From assembly GCA_017551705.1 (NCBI GenBank), contig JAFZLA010000042.1:1-64000 (forward strand): a DNA stretch of 64,000 nt, given 5' to 3'. The stretch is from Treponema sp. (GTDB lineage: Bacteria; Spirochaetota; Spirochaetia; Treponematales; Treponemataceae). This document shows positions 8,919 to 17,358 of the stretch, one piece after another. The stretch's first letter is position 1; every line of letters begins with the position of its first letter. The position numbers and the translations under genes were made by a program. Below the pieces are notes generated by a model, which searched no databases, was not told the origin of the DNA, and was given only the letters and a program-made list of their open reading frames with translations.

Positions 8919-10081
8919 TTTGCGCCTCCGGCCAAAGAAATGATTTTTTGTACAGTGTAGATAAAAAAGCCCGAGCCCATGATAAAGGCGAACGTGTAGG
9001 CGGCGAACCTAAAAGCCCTTGCCGGATCAAAAATCTCTTGCAGCGCTTTGCCGAATTTTGTTTTTGGCGCAGGCTTGCAGGATTTTTCAAAACGGAATTT
9101 GTAGCCAATCGCTTTTTCTGAGCACACGCCGATGCACTCGCCGCACTTTGCGCAAGTGAATTCGGGCGAGCCTTTTTTTTGTTGGATCGTAGTTATGTCA
9201 ATCGCGCCAAAGGGACAGACGGCGGCGCACTTAAGGCAGCCCTTGCATTTTTCTGTGTCGATTTGAATTTTGAACATGCTGAGCTTGTCTGTAAGAGAGG
9301 CGAAGGCGCCGAAGGGGCAAATCGCCGAGCACTGCGTCCTCCGCTTGCTAAGAATCGGAAGGACAACGACAAAGGCAAAAAATATTCCTATAAAAATTAT
9401 TGCGGCGATTAGGCTGGGAATGTCGTTGACAGGACTGTATTCCGTCACAAGCTTGAAGGGACAAAACCATTGGCAGTAAATCGCCGCCATCTCGGCAAGG
9501 CTTGCCAAAACGATGAAGGCGAAAAATCCCATTTGAAAATTGCGAATCTCTTTGTTCTTTGACAAAAGGTTGAGCCGCTTTTTTTTGCCTAGCCTAGAAA
9601 AGCCTTCTTCCCAGCCGCCGTAAAAGCAAACATGGCTGCACCAGCCGCGTCCGATTGTCAGCGTGACGCAAAGCCAAATCGCAATCATCGAAGCGGCGGC
9701 GGCGTAATGGCCGCTAATGCGCGCGGGAAACACAAGGTTTTTTGTAATGACAAGCGGAAGCAAAATTTGCGGAATCGCGATGTGGCAAAATGGAAGCTCT
9801 CCGTTTGACATTGCGGTTTCGGTTATGGCCATGCTTCCGCGCTCGTCCAAAAGTTTTCCGATAAAGGCGACGCAAAAAAACAGGGCAAAGGTAATTTGAT
9901 ATATCCTTCTGTATTTGACGCCGCTCCCTTTGTTTTTGCGTTCCGCGAATGTCATCGCAAAATAAATGAACAAGAAAAATGCCGCCGTCAAAATCGACGC
10001 GAGCGTAAAATTGTTCACCGCGACTGTAAAGAAAAACACAATAGCCGTCATCAAGACGCACAAAAAAATGTCTGCAAACAT
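8915..10081 (-). CDS. Polyferredoxin-type membrane 4Fe-4S protein (NapH/CcoG-like)
   Basis: 388 residues with about seven membrane helices. Cysteine motifs in order: GWCSHVCFYGG (about 145), QWFCPFK (about 205), QCSAICPFGA (about 255), then two classical ferredoxin clusters CKGCLKCAAVCP and CAKCGECIGVCS (about 278-320), and a final membrane helix. This is the layout of NapH, NosR C-terminus and related proteins that pass electrons across the membrane. The partner dehydrogenase or reductase is not in view. It follows the DsbD-like gene by about 21 nt on the same strand, which suggests membrane thiol or metal redox chemistry (inference). Confidence 0.88.
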   Translation of the reverse strand: MFADIFLCVLMTAIVFFFTVAVNNFTLASILTAAFFLFIYFAMTFAERKNKGSGVKYRRIYQITFALFFCVAFIGKLLDERGSMAITETAMSNGELPFCHIAIPQILLPLVITKNLVFPARISGHYAAAASMIAIWLCVTLTIGRGWCSHVCFYGGWEEGFSRLGKKKRLNLLSKNKEIRNFQMGFFAFIVLASLAEMAAIYCQWFCPFKLVTEYSPVNDIPSLIAAIIFIGIFFAFVVVLPILSKRRTQCSAICPFGAFASLTDKLSMFKIQIDTEKCKGCLKCAAVCPFGAIDITTIQQKKGSPEFTCAKCGECIGVCSEKAIGYKFRFEKSCKPAPKTKFGKALQEIFDPARAFRFAAYTFAFIMGSGFFIYTVQKIISLAGGAK

Positions 10082-10102
10082 AAAAACCTCCGATAGCGCC
10101 GC

Positions 10103-10750
10103 TTAGTTAAAGATGATTGGCAGAACGCCCATAAAGAACAAAAAGTAAACTGCCATCAACAACTGCGCGATTCGCGCGATTTGTTTTAGCGGCGCGCAAA
10201 TTTTTGTAAAGAATGGAATTCCCAAAAGCGGAACAAAGTAGGGCAGAGTTCCGACATAGAAGAAAACAAAATAGAAGGCGCCCAAAAAACTTTGCCGCTC
10301 AAAAAACGAGCGCGCCATAGCGGTCCATAGGGGCGGACAAATGTGAAGTCCCACCGAAAGGCCTGTGAGCGCCGCCGCAATCCAATCGTTTGCCGCGCGC
10401 TTGAGCGCCGGGCATTTGCAGCCGCCATGCTCTTTTGTTCCCCAAGGAAAGGATCCGCCCAGCGAATTTGCCAGCAAGAAAATTCCGCAAAAAAGATAGG
10501 CCCAATAAGAAAGGCGGCGCGCCATGACTGGATCCATAAATGGCCGCGCCAAAAGGCCAAGGCCGGCAAAAACCGCTCCCAGCGCAAAATACATGGCCAA
10601 CCTGGCGGCCAAAAAAGTCGCAGTAAGCCGGGCGTTGCGCTTGTGGCCGCAATTTTCCCTGCCAGCCAAAAATGGAACCAAAACCGGCCCGCAATACATG
10701 CAGCAGTAGGCGCCGCTTGAAAGGCCTAAAATAATCGCTTCTAAAATCAT
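10103..10750 (-). CDS. DsbD/UreH-like six-helix membrane protein
   Basis: 215 residues with about six membrane helices and a Cys-rich first loop (CCMYCGP, about residues 17-23). This resembles the SafE/UreH-like transmembrane family, related to DsbD and CcdA and often linked to copper handling or thiol transfer. A second GC/HICPP-type region lies near residue 150. It is first gene of the operon with the Fe-S protein, so electron or thiol transfer to the periplasm is likely. A promoter lies 6 nt upstream of the ATG with no ribosome site, so the mRNA is probably leaderless. Confidence 0.75.
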   Translation of the reverse strand: MILEAIILGLSSGAYCCMYCGPVLVPFLAGRENCGHKRNARLTATFLAARLAMYFALGAVFAGLGLLARPFMDPVMARRLSYWAYLFCGIFLLANSLGGSFPWGTKEHGGCKCPALKRAANDWIAAALTGLSVGLHICPPLWTAMARSFFERQSFLGAFYFVFFYVGTLPYFVPLLGIPFFTKICAPLKQIARIAQLLMAVYFLFFMGVLPIIFN

Positions 10751-10756
10751 GAGTCA

Positions 10757-10785
10757 ATGATATATCAGGGACTCCGCCCGCGCAA
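10757..10785 (-). promoter_or_regulatory. Promoter of the redox operon
   Basis: On the minus strand: TTGCGC, 17-nt spacer, TATCAT, then only 6 nt before the ATG at 10750. The transcription start would fall at or next to the start codon. Confidence 0.5.
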
Positions 10786-10822
10786 GGCGTTTTTGGGCAA
10801 GTTGCGCAAAATTGGGGGTAAG

Positions 10823-11716
10823 TTACTTTAGCAGGCGCGAAAGACGGTCGTCTTTTTGGCGCCAGTTTTTGTCAACCTTGACTTGCAAGTCCAAGTCGAT
10901 TTTGTATTCAAAAATTTCGCGCAGTTTTTTTAGCGACTCCATGCGGATTGTCTTTATCATCGAGGCGCCTTTTCCGATGACGATTCCCTTTTGGCTTTCG
11001 CGCTCGACGCACAAAAAGGCGCGGACCCAAAGTTTTTTGCCTTCGTTTTTGAATTCCGCGTCGGCGATTTCGACATAAAGGGCGTGGGGAATTTCCTGCT
11101 CCAAGCGGTTGATGGCTTCGCCGCGAATGACTTCGGCGATGCGGAATTCAACTTCTTGGTCGGTGTAAAAGCCTTCGGGGTAAAGGTTGGGCTGGGCGGG
11201 AGCGATCGCGTAAAGGGCGCGCAATAGTTCCTCAACGCCTGTATCGTTTTTTGCCGAGATTTCAAGGACTCGGCCCGCGGGCAGTTCCGAAAGCGCCTGG
11301 CCCACAAAGCTCCTGCAGGCAAAAACGTCGGATTCGGGCAAGTCGCATTTGTTTATCGCGACAATCGTTTTTTCGGCGTAGGGGCGGACAAGGTCGGCTA
11401 TCAGGGCCTCCTCCTCTCCGTTTGGCCGGGTGGAATCTATCAAGTACAAAACTGCGTCCGCTCCCTCCAGCTGGTCTTTTGCCGTTTGCTGCAAAATCAG
11501 GTTGAGCTTTTTTTCGGACTTGTGGTAGCCGGGCGTGTCAACAAAAACCAATTGGCCAAGCGACGTGTTCACTATTCCGCGAATGGCGTTGCGGGTTGTT
11601 TGGGGAATCGGCGAGACGATAGAGACATTTTCTTGGCAAGCCGCGTTCAAAAATGTCGACTTTCCGGCGCTGGGGCGGCCGATTATCACGACCAGGGCGC
11701 ATTTCTTTTCTTCCAT
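10823..11716 (-). CDS. era: GTPase Era
   Basis: 297 residues, full length. Era binds 16S rRNA and helps 30S ribosome assembly. G1 is GRPSAGKST (about 13-21), G3 is DTPGYH (about 60), G4 is NKCDLP (about 121), and the C-terminal KH domain is seen in GIVIGKGASMIKTI (about 245). It is divergent from prfA with a 64-nt shared promoter region. The -10-like TATACT is 10 nt before the ATG with no Shine-Dalgarno, consistent with a nearly leaderless mRNA. Confidence 0.97.
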   Translation of the reverse strand: MEEKKCALVVIIGRPSAGKSTFLNAACQENVSIVSPIPQTTRNAIRGIVNTSLGQLVFVDTPGYHKSEKKLNLILQQTAKDQLEGADAVLYLIDSTRPNGEEEALIADLVRPYAEKTIVAINKCDLPESDVFACRSFVGQALSELPAGRVLEISAKNDTGVEELLRALYAIAPAQPNLYPEGFYTDQEVEFRIAEVIRGEAINRLEQEIPHALYVEIADAEFKNEGKKLWVRAFLCVERESQKGIVIGKGASMIKTIRMESLKKLREIFEYKIDLDLQVKVDKNWRQKDDRLSRLLK

Positions 11717-11742
11717 AGTGAGAGTCAGTATAGCAAAATCAG

Positions 11743-11771
11743 TTGAAAAGTTCCATAAGAAGCGCTATAAT
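11743..11771 (+). promoter_or_regulatory. Promoter of prfA
   Basis: TTGAAA (11743-11748), 17-nt spacer, TATAAT (11766-11771), then 9 nt to the ATG. A weaker minus-strand -10 (TATACT, 11727-11732) for era lies beside it, so the two divergent promoters are packed back to back. Confidence 0.7.
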
Positions 11772-11780
11772 TTTTTGGTT

Positions 11781-12869
11781 ATGGACTTACTAAAAAAATT
11801 GGAAGACTGCGCCCAGCGCTATGAGATTGTAAAAGAGCAAATACTCGATCCCGGCCTTGTAAAAGACCAAAAAAAATATAAAGAAGTGATGCGCGAAAAC
11901 AACTATTTGAGCGAAATTTGCGCGCTTTACGACGAGTACAAAAAAATTCTGAACGGAATCGAAGAAGACAAAAAAATCATCACCGAAGAAGACGACGTGG
12001 ACATGAAGGAGATGGCCCGCGAAGAGCTCAAGGCTTACGAAGAAGAGCAGCCCAAGATGGAAGAGCGTATCAAGATGAAATTGATTCCGCCGGATCCCCT
12101 TGACGAAAAGAACATCATTTTGGAAATACGAAGCGCCGCCGGCGGAGACGAAGCCAGCCTTTTTGCCCGCGAGCTTTGGGAAATGTACTGCCACTTGGCC
12201 GAGCGCCGCGGTTGGAAAACCGAGACTATGGAAGCGCAGGAGACCGAAGTTGGCGGCTTTAACAAAATAGTGACTTCAATCAGCGGAAAATTTGTTTACG
12301 GAACTTTGCGCTGGGAGTCGGGCGTTCACCGCGTTCAGCGCGTTCCCCAAACCGAAAGCCAAGGCCGCCTTCAAACTTCGACCGCGACTGTTGCCGTCCT
12401 TCCCGAAGCGGAAGAGACCGACATCGACATCAACCCCAACGACGTGCGCGTCGACGTAATGCGCGCCGGCGGTCCTGGCGGCCAGTGCGTTAACACTACC
12501 GACTCGGCCGTGCGCCTTACCCACATTCCAACTGGAATCGTGGTAATCCAGCAGGACGAAAAGTCGCAGATAAAGAACAAGGCCAAGGCCTGGCGCGTTT
12601 TGCGCGCGCGACTTTTTGAATTGGAAGAAAGCAAAAAGAACGCCGAGCGAGCCGACGCGCGAAAGAGCATGGTTGGTTCTGGCGCCCGTTCCGAAAAAAT
12701 TCGCACATACAACTTTCCGCAAGACCGCGTGACAGACCACAGAATAAATTACAGCGCGCACAACCTTCCGTCATTCATGATGGGAAACATGGACGACATG
12801 CTTGACGCGCTCAACGTTTACGCAAAGGAAGAACAGTTAAAGGCTGACGTTAGCGAACTTGGAGCGTAA
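11781..12869 (+). CDS. prfA: Peptide chain release factor 1
   Basis: Reads UAA and UAG stop codons and triggers peptide release. The ATG at 11781 gives 362 residues, the family size. The GGQ hydrolysis motif sits in GGPGGQCVNTTDSA (usually GAGGQHVN; here Pro and Cys replace Ala and His). The stop-codon reading tripeptide region is RVPQTESQG, and SGARSEKIRTYNFPQ follows. The stop codon overlaps the ATG of the next gene (TAATG), so the signalling protein is translationally coupled to prfA. Confidence 0.97.
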   Translation: MDLLKKLEDCAQRYEIVKEQILDPGLVKDQKKYKEVMRENNYLSEICALYDEYKKILNGIEEDKKIITEEDDVDMKEMAREELKAYEEEQPKMEERIKMKLIPPDPLDEKNIILEIRSAAGGDEASLFARELWEMYCHLAERRGWKTETMEAQETEVGGFNKIVTSISGKFVYGTLRWESGVHRVQRVPQTESQGRLQTSTATVAVLPEAEETDIDINPNDVRVDVMRAGGPGGQCVNTTDSAVRLTHIPTGIVVIQQDEKSQIKNKAKAWRVLRARLFELEESKKNAERADARKSMVGSGARSEKIRTYNFPQDRVTDHRINYSAHNLPSFMMGNMDDMLDALNVYAKEEQLKADVSELGA

Positions 12870-15800
12870 TGAATTTACCTACAGTTTTATTGCTGAACGA
12901 CGAAAAAGACACATTCTCCAACTTAAAGAAAATTCTTGAACAGCATTTTTTTATTCTGTTCACTTCTTCGCCTAACGAGGCGGCGCAATTTATCAAGACA
13001 AATCCAAACCTTGTAAGCGCCGTTTGCGTCTCCGCCGATTTGGGCCAGTCGTCAGTCTCAAGCACTACGCAAAGCGCCTTTGTCGAATTTTTGCGCAGCG
13101 TCCAGTCTTACGCTTGGTCGGCGCACATTCCTGTAATTGTAAGCGCCAAGCGCCATTCCGACAAAGCCGAACTTGAGGCGATGGAAAACGGCGCCATCGA
13201 CTTTATACACGAGCCTTACGATGATCAAATAATTTTGCGCCGCTTTCAAAACGTCATTCGAATGCGCGAAACGTCGCTTACAATGAAAACTGTTAGCCGC
13301 GACGATTTGACTGGCCTTTATTCCAAGCCCTACTTTATGATCCAAGCGCAAAAAATTTTGGAGGCGCGCGGCGATAAAATCTACGACATCATTTGCATTG
13401 ACATAGAGCGCTTCAAACTGGTCAACGACATTTGCGGACTTGAGATCGGAAACAAAATTTTGCGCGGCGTTGGCCAAATAATTATGGAAGAAGCCAAAAA
13501 GTGGGGCGGAATCGCCGGCCATTTTTCGGAAGACATTTTCTTTGTCCTTAACGAGCGGCCCGAAAGTTTTTCGGAAGAAGGCTTTAAAAGCATAATCGAC
13601 CGCTTGAATTCGATTGACGAAGTAAAGCGCTTCAACTTGCATTTGCGCCTTGTCTTTGGAATCTACCAAGTCAAGCACATGCGCGCGTCGATTTCGGTCA
13701 TGTGCGACCGGGCGCAAATGGCCGCCGAAAAAATCAAGGGCCGCTACGGAGTCTATTACTGCTTTTACGACGATTCAATCCGCAAAAAAATGATCAACGA
13801 GCAAAAAATCGCCGGCTGCATGGAGACCGCCTTGCGCAACCGCGAGTTCTTGGTTTACTACCAGCCCAAATACGATCTTGCCACCGAGACCATTGCCGGA
13901 GCCGAAGCGCTTGTTCGTTGGAAAAGCCGTGAAATGGGAATGATGTCTCCCGCTGACTTTGTTCCCCTGTTTGAAAAGAACGGCTTTATCACGCGCATGG
14001 ACATGTACATTTGGGAAAAGGTTTGCTTGGACTTGCGCGCTTGGATCGCCTCGGGCAACACTCCGATCCCTATCAGCGTCAACGTGTCTCGCGCCGATAT
14101 GCTAAATCCAAACCTTGTCGAAATCCTTTCGAACTTGGTAAAAAAATACGACATTCCCGCAAAATACCTTCACTTGGAAATTACCGAAAGCGCCTACACC
14201 GAAGACCCGGAGCAAATCGTAAAAATCATTTACGAGCTTAGAAAGCGCGAGTTCTTGATTGAGATGGACGACTTTGGCTCGGGCTATTCTTCGCTCAACA
14301 TGCTCAGCGAAATGCCGATTGACATTTTAAAGCTGGACATGAGTTTTGTCCGAAACGAAATGGAACGGACAAACGGCCGCGGAATTTTAAGTTACATCAT
14401 AAGCCTTGCAAACTGGCTCAACTTAAGGGTTGTGGCCGAGGGCGTCGAGACAAAGAGCCAAGTGTCGCAGCTAAAGGACATGGGCTGCTCTTATGTCCAG
14501 GGCTATTATTTTTCAAAGCCCTTGGATCGCGACGAATTCTTTTCGCTCTTAAGAAAGTCAAAGCTTACCGACATGAACGCGCCAAAAACTGTCGGTGTGG
14601 AAAATCTTACAAAGGCCAACATCGAAGGCGCCTTGTTTGAAAGTTCCGACAAGCAGAACGGCGTGATGTTGGTCGTTGACGACGTTGAGGCCAGCCGAAT
14701 GATTTTGGCCGAAATGTTCAAAAATGATTTTGAAATCGCCCAAGCCGCCAACGGCGTGGAAGCGTGGAAATACATCGAAGCCAATTACGAAAAAATCAGC
14801 ATCGTCCTTTTGGACTTGGTGATGCCTGTTATGAACGGCTACGAGGTCCTTAAAAAGATTCGCGCCGACAACCGTACAAAGTCTTTGCCTGTAATCGTCA
14901 CTTCGCAAGGCGACTCGGAGAGCGAACAAAAATCTTTTGAGCTCAACGCCGACGACTTTTTGCAAAAGCCCTACAACGCCAACATCATGCGCCATCGCGT
15001 GCGCAACGTAGTGGCCCACTCCTTTGTAAAAAAGTTGGAGCAAGAAAAAACGATGGCCAAAAGGCTTTTGGAAATCGAGCGGCAGGCGCATTCGGACTTT
15101 TTGACCGGCTTGGACAACCGCACGATTTTGGAAAAGTCTGTCGGCGAATTTTTTGTAAAGAGCTCCAGCTACGACGCGGTTTTTATCAGCCTTGACATCG
15201 ACGACTTTAAGACAATCAACGACACTTTTGGCCACATGACTGGCGACGACACGATTAAAAAAGTGGCCAACATTCTTGTAAAATTCTTTGACAAAAACAC
15301 TTGCGTTTGCCGAATGGGCGGCGACGAGTTTGCCATATTCATTCCAAAAAAATATTCCAAGCAAGAGTTGGACGCGATGCTGACCGAGCTGAGCCTGGCC
15401 TTGCAGTTTAACGTTGAGCGATTTAAGGTCACTTGCTCTTTGGGAGTCGCCGTCGCGCCCGATTACGGAATGGACTATCAAACGCTTTACAACAATTCGG
15501 ACATGGCGCTGTTGGCCGCCAAGCGTTACGGCAAGAACCAGTTCAACGTTTTTGCGGGCCAAAGCGTTTTGCCTTCTTATGTTTTTTACAGGAACATGGA
15601 CTGGCTCTTGGACGAATTCTCCGACGCGGTTTACGTTTGCTACGCCGATTCCTACGACTTGATTTACGTCAACAAAGTCGCTTGCAAAATTTGCGGAAAG
15701 GAAAAGAAGAATTGCATCGGAAAAAAATGCTACAATATTTTGTTCGACCGAGACCAGCCTTGCGACTTTTGCATCAGGGAAGACGGCGTCTTCCACGACT

Positions 15801-16339
15801 TTGTTCAAAAGAATATTTTCCCCAAACAAGGCGAGCCAACTTGCTACACGATGCGCGCCAAGGTTGTCAACTGGAGCGGCTTTGACGCCCGCATCCAGTA
15901 CTTGCGCGAAAGCACCTTCAACGCCAATTTGGCCGACACGCTCAAAGGCATAACCGGTTTTGACAGCGACGCTTTGGACAAAATGCCCGACGGGACCTTT
16001 AGAATCGACGCGACGCTTGAGGACGACACAATTTACGGCGCCAACAATTCCTTGTACGAATTGTTCGGCTATGACGAGGAAGAATTTAAGGAAAAGTTTG
16101 ACAACAAGTTTGGAAAATTTGTTTCGGCGGTTGAAAAGAACAAAGTCTTTGAAGAAATCAAAAAGCAGGCGCAAGAAAGGGAGTTGATTTTCTTAAAGTT
16201 CTGCGTTGAATGCGTTGACGAAACTCTGAGGCAAGTCATAGCCTGCGGCCGCGTCATAAAAGAAAGCCCGCAAAAGTCTTGGGTCTTCTTGAGCGTTGTG
16301 CCGGCCGAATTGTTGAGGCCGCTCTTTTTGGAAGACTAG
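12869..16339 (+). CDS. Six-module cyclic-di-GMP signalling protein (REC-GGDEF-EAL-REC-GGDEF-PAS)
   Basis: 1156 residues with no membrane helix, so cytoplasmic. 1-130: receiver-like fold without a clear phospho-Asp. 145-300: degenerate GGDEF (motif replaced by SEDIF, 220-224). 315-560: EAL with intact EALVR (346-350), NVSRAD, LEITES, DDFGSGYSS (467-475) and AEGVET, so probably an active c-di-GMP phosphodiesterase. 598-715: receiver with DD (604-605), phospho-Asp 649 and KPY. 735-900: GGDEF with intact MGGDEF (816-821), so probably an active diguanylate cyclase. 905-1010: PAS-like region with six or more Cys, then a second PAS-like stretch to the end. Synthesis and breakdown may be switched by the receiver. 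It lies between prfA and prmC, which are normally neighbours. Confidence 0.92.
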   Translation: MNLPTVLLLNDEKDTFSNLKKILEQHFFILFTSSPNEAAQFIKTNPNLVSAVCVSADLGQSSVSSTTQSAFVEFLRSVQSYAWSAHIPVIVSAKRHSDKAELEAMENGAIDFIHEPYDDQIILRRFQNVIRMRETSLTMKTVSRDDLTGLYSKPYFMIQAQKILEARGDKIYDIICIDIERFKLVNDICGLEIGNKILRGVGQIIMEEAKKWGGIAGHFSEDIFFVLNERPESFSEEGFKSIIDRLNSIDEVKRFNLHLRLVFGIYQVKHMRASISVMCDRAQMAAEKIKGRYGVYYCFYDDSIRKKMINEQKIAGCMETALRNREFLVYYQPKYDLATETIAGAEALVRWKSREMGMMSPADFVPLFEKNGFITRMDMYIWEKVCLDLRAWIASGNTPIPISVNVSRADMLNPNLVEILSNLVKKYDIPAKYLHLEITESAYTEDPEQIVKIIYELRKREFLIEMDDFGSGYSSLNMLSEMPIDILKLDMSFVRNEMERTNGRGILSYIISLANWLNLRVVAEGVETKSQVSQLKDMGCSYVQGYYFSKPLDRDEFFSLLRKSKLTDMNAPKTVGVENLTKANIEGALFESSDKQNGVMLVVDDVEASRMILAEMFKNDFEIAQAANGVEAWKYIEANYEKISIVLLDLVMPVMNGYEVLKKIRADNRTKSLPVIVTSQGDSESEQKSFELNADDFLQKPYNANIMRHRVRNVVAHSFVKKLEQEKTMAKRLLEIERQAHSDFLTGLDNRTILEKSVGEFFVKSSSYDAVFISLDIDDFKTINDTFGHMTGDDTIKKVANILVKFFDKNTCVCRMGGDEFAIFIPKKYSKQELDAMLTELSLALQFNVERFKVTCSLGVAVAPDYGMDYQTLYNNSDMALLAAKRYGKNQFNVFAGQSVLPSYVFYRNMDWLLDEFSDAVYVCYADSYDLIYVNKVACKICGKEKKNCIGKKCYNILFDRDQPCDFCIREDGVFHDFVQKNIFPKQGEPTCYTMRAKVVNWSGFDARIQYLRESTFNANLADTLKGITGFDSDALDKMPDGTFRIDATLEDDTIYGANNSLYELFGYDEEEFKEKFDNKFGKFVSAVEKNKVFEEIKKQAQERELIFLKFCVECVDETLRQVIACGRVIKESPQKSWVFLSVVPAELLRPLFLED

Positions 16340-16355
16340 AAGCGCGGTTTTATAA

Positions 16356-17279
16356 ATGACTATTCAAGACGCAAAAAAATATATTGCAGAAAAAATTAAG
16401 GCCTCGTCGCCGAGCGCGGCCTTGGACGCTGACGTTTTGCTGCAAGCGCTTTTGGGCAAGGACAAAACTTTTGTCCTGCTAAATCGCGACCACAAGCTGT
16501 CGCCCGACCAAGAGGGGCGTTTGCAGGAATGGGTGTCCGCGCGCGCCCAAGGCCTTCCTGTCGCTTACATCACAGGCCAAAAAGAATTTTACGGCCTAAG
16601 CTTTTATGTCAACCAATCCGTTTTGATTCCAAAAGCCGACACCGAGATTTTGGTGGCGCGCGCGGTGGAAGTTTTGGCGGACAAAATCTATCTAAACCCA
16701 AATTCTATCCTTACGGTTTGCGACATGTGCTCGGGGAGCGGCTGCGTCGCTTTGAGCGTGTTGAGGTCTTTGATTGACGACGAGCGCATTCCATTGGAGC
16801 GGATTCCCAAATTTACGCTGGCCGACATAAGCGCCGCCGCGCTGGATGTAAGCCAAAAAAACGCTCGCGCGCTTTTGACGCCCGACCAGTTGCAAAAGGT
16901 GAGGTTTGTCCAAAGCAATTTGTTTGACGCCCTGCCGCAAAAGTTTGACGCAATCCTTTCTAACCCGCCTTACGTTCCCCATGACCAAGCGCGCTCGCTC
17001 TTGGCCGACGGACGCGGCGAGCCCTTGTTGGCGCTTGACGGCGACATAAGCGCCACAGGAGATTTTAGCGGCACGGACGACGGCCTAGAAGTCTTTAGGC
17101 GGCTCGCCTTGGAAGCGCGGGGGCATTTGTCTCCAAGCGGAGATTTTTTGTGCGAGACTGGCGAATACAACGCTGACGCAGCCGCGGATTTTTTGCGCTC
17201 AAACGCTTTTAGCGATGTCAAAATAGAATTGGATTTGGAAGGCCAAAAACGCGTGGTCGTTTCCCGCGCGCCAAAGTGA
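16356..17279 (+). CDS. prmC: Release factor glutamine methyltransferase
   Basis: 307 residues. Methylates the Gln of the GGQ motif in release factors, using S-adenosylmethionine. The substrate-binding NPPY is at 203-206 and the SAM loop is DMCSGSGC (123-130). The N-terminal helical domain ends in YITGQKEFYG; the usual PRPDTE is IPKADTE. It starts 16 nt after the signalling gene and belongs functionally with prfA. Confidence 0.95.
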   Translation: MTIQDAKKYIAEKIKASSPSAALDADVLLQALLGKDKTFVLLNRDHKLSPDQEGRLQEWVSARAQGLPVAYITGQKEFYGLSFYVNQSVLIPKADTEILVARAVEVLADKIYLNPNSILTVCDMCSGSGCVALSVLRSLIDDERIPLERIPKFTLADISAAALDVSQKNARALLTPDQLQKVRFVQSNLFDALPQKFDAILSNPPYVPHDQARSLLADGRGEPLLALDGDISATGDFSGTDDGLEVFRRLALEARGHLSPSGDFLCETGEYNADAAADFLRSNAFSDVKIELDLEGQKRVVVSRAPK

Positions 17280-17287
17280 CTATTGGA

Positions 17288-17358
17288 GCGCGAAAATTGT
17301 ATTCGCGCCGCAAAAGGAACGAGTCAAGGCCTTGAGCGAAGCGTGCCTTGACCGTTCC
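17288..17358. terminator. Two stem-loops between convergent genes
   Basis: A small hairpin with 7-bp arms (17288-17294 and 17302-17308) is followed by a longer imperfect hairpin (GGAACGAGTCAAGGC at 17316 pairing with GCCTTGACCGTTCC ending 17358). They lie between prmC and the convergent transporter gene. No T-run follows, so a terminator role is likely but not certain. Confidence 0.4.
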
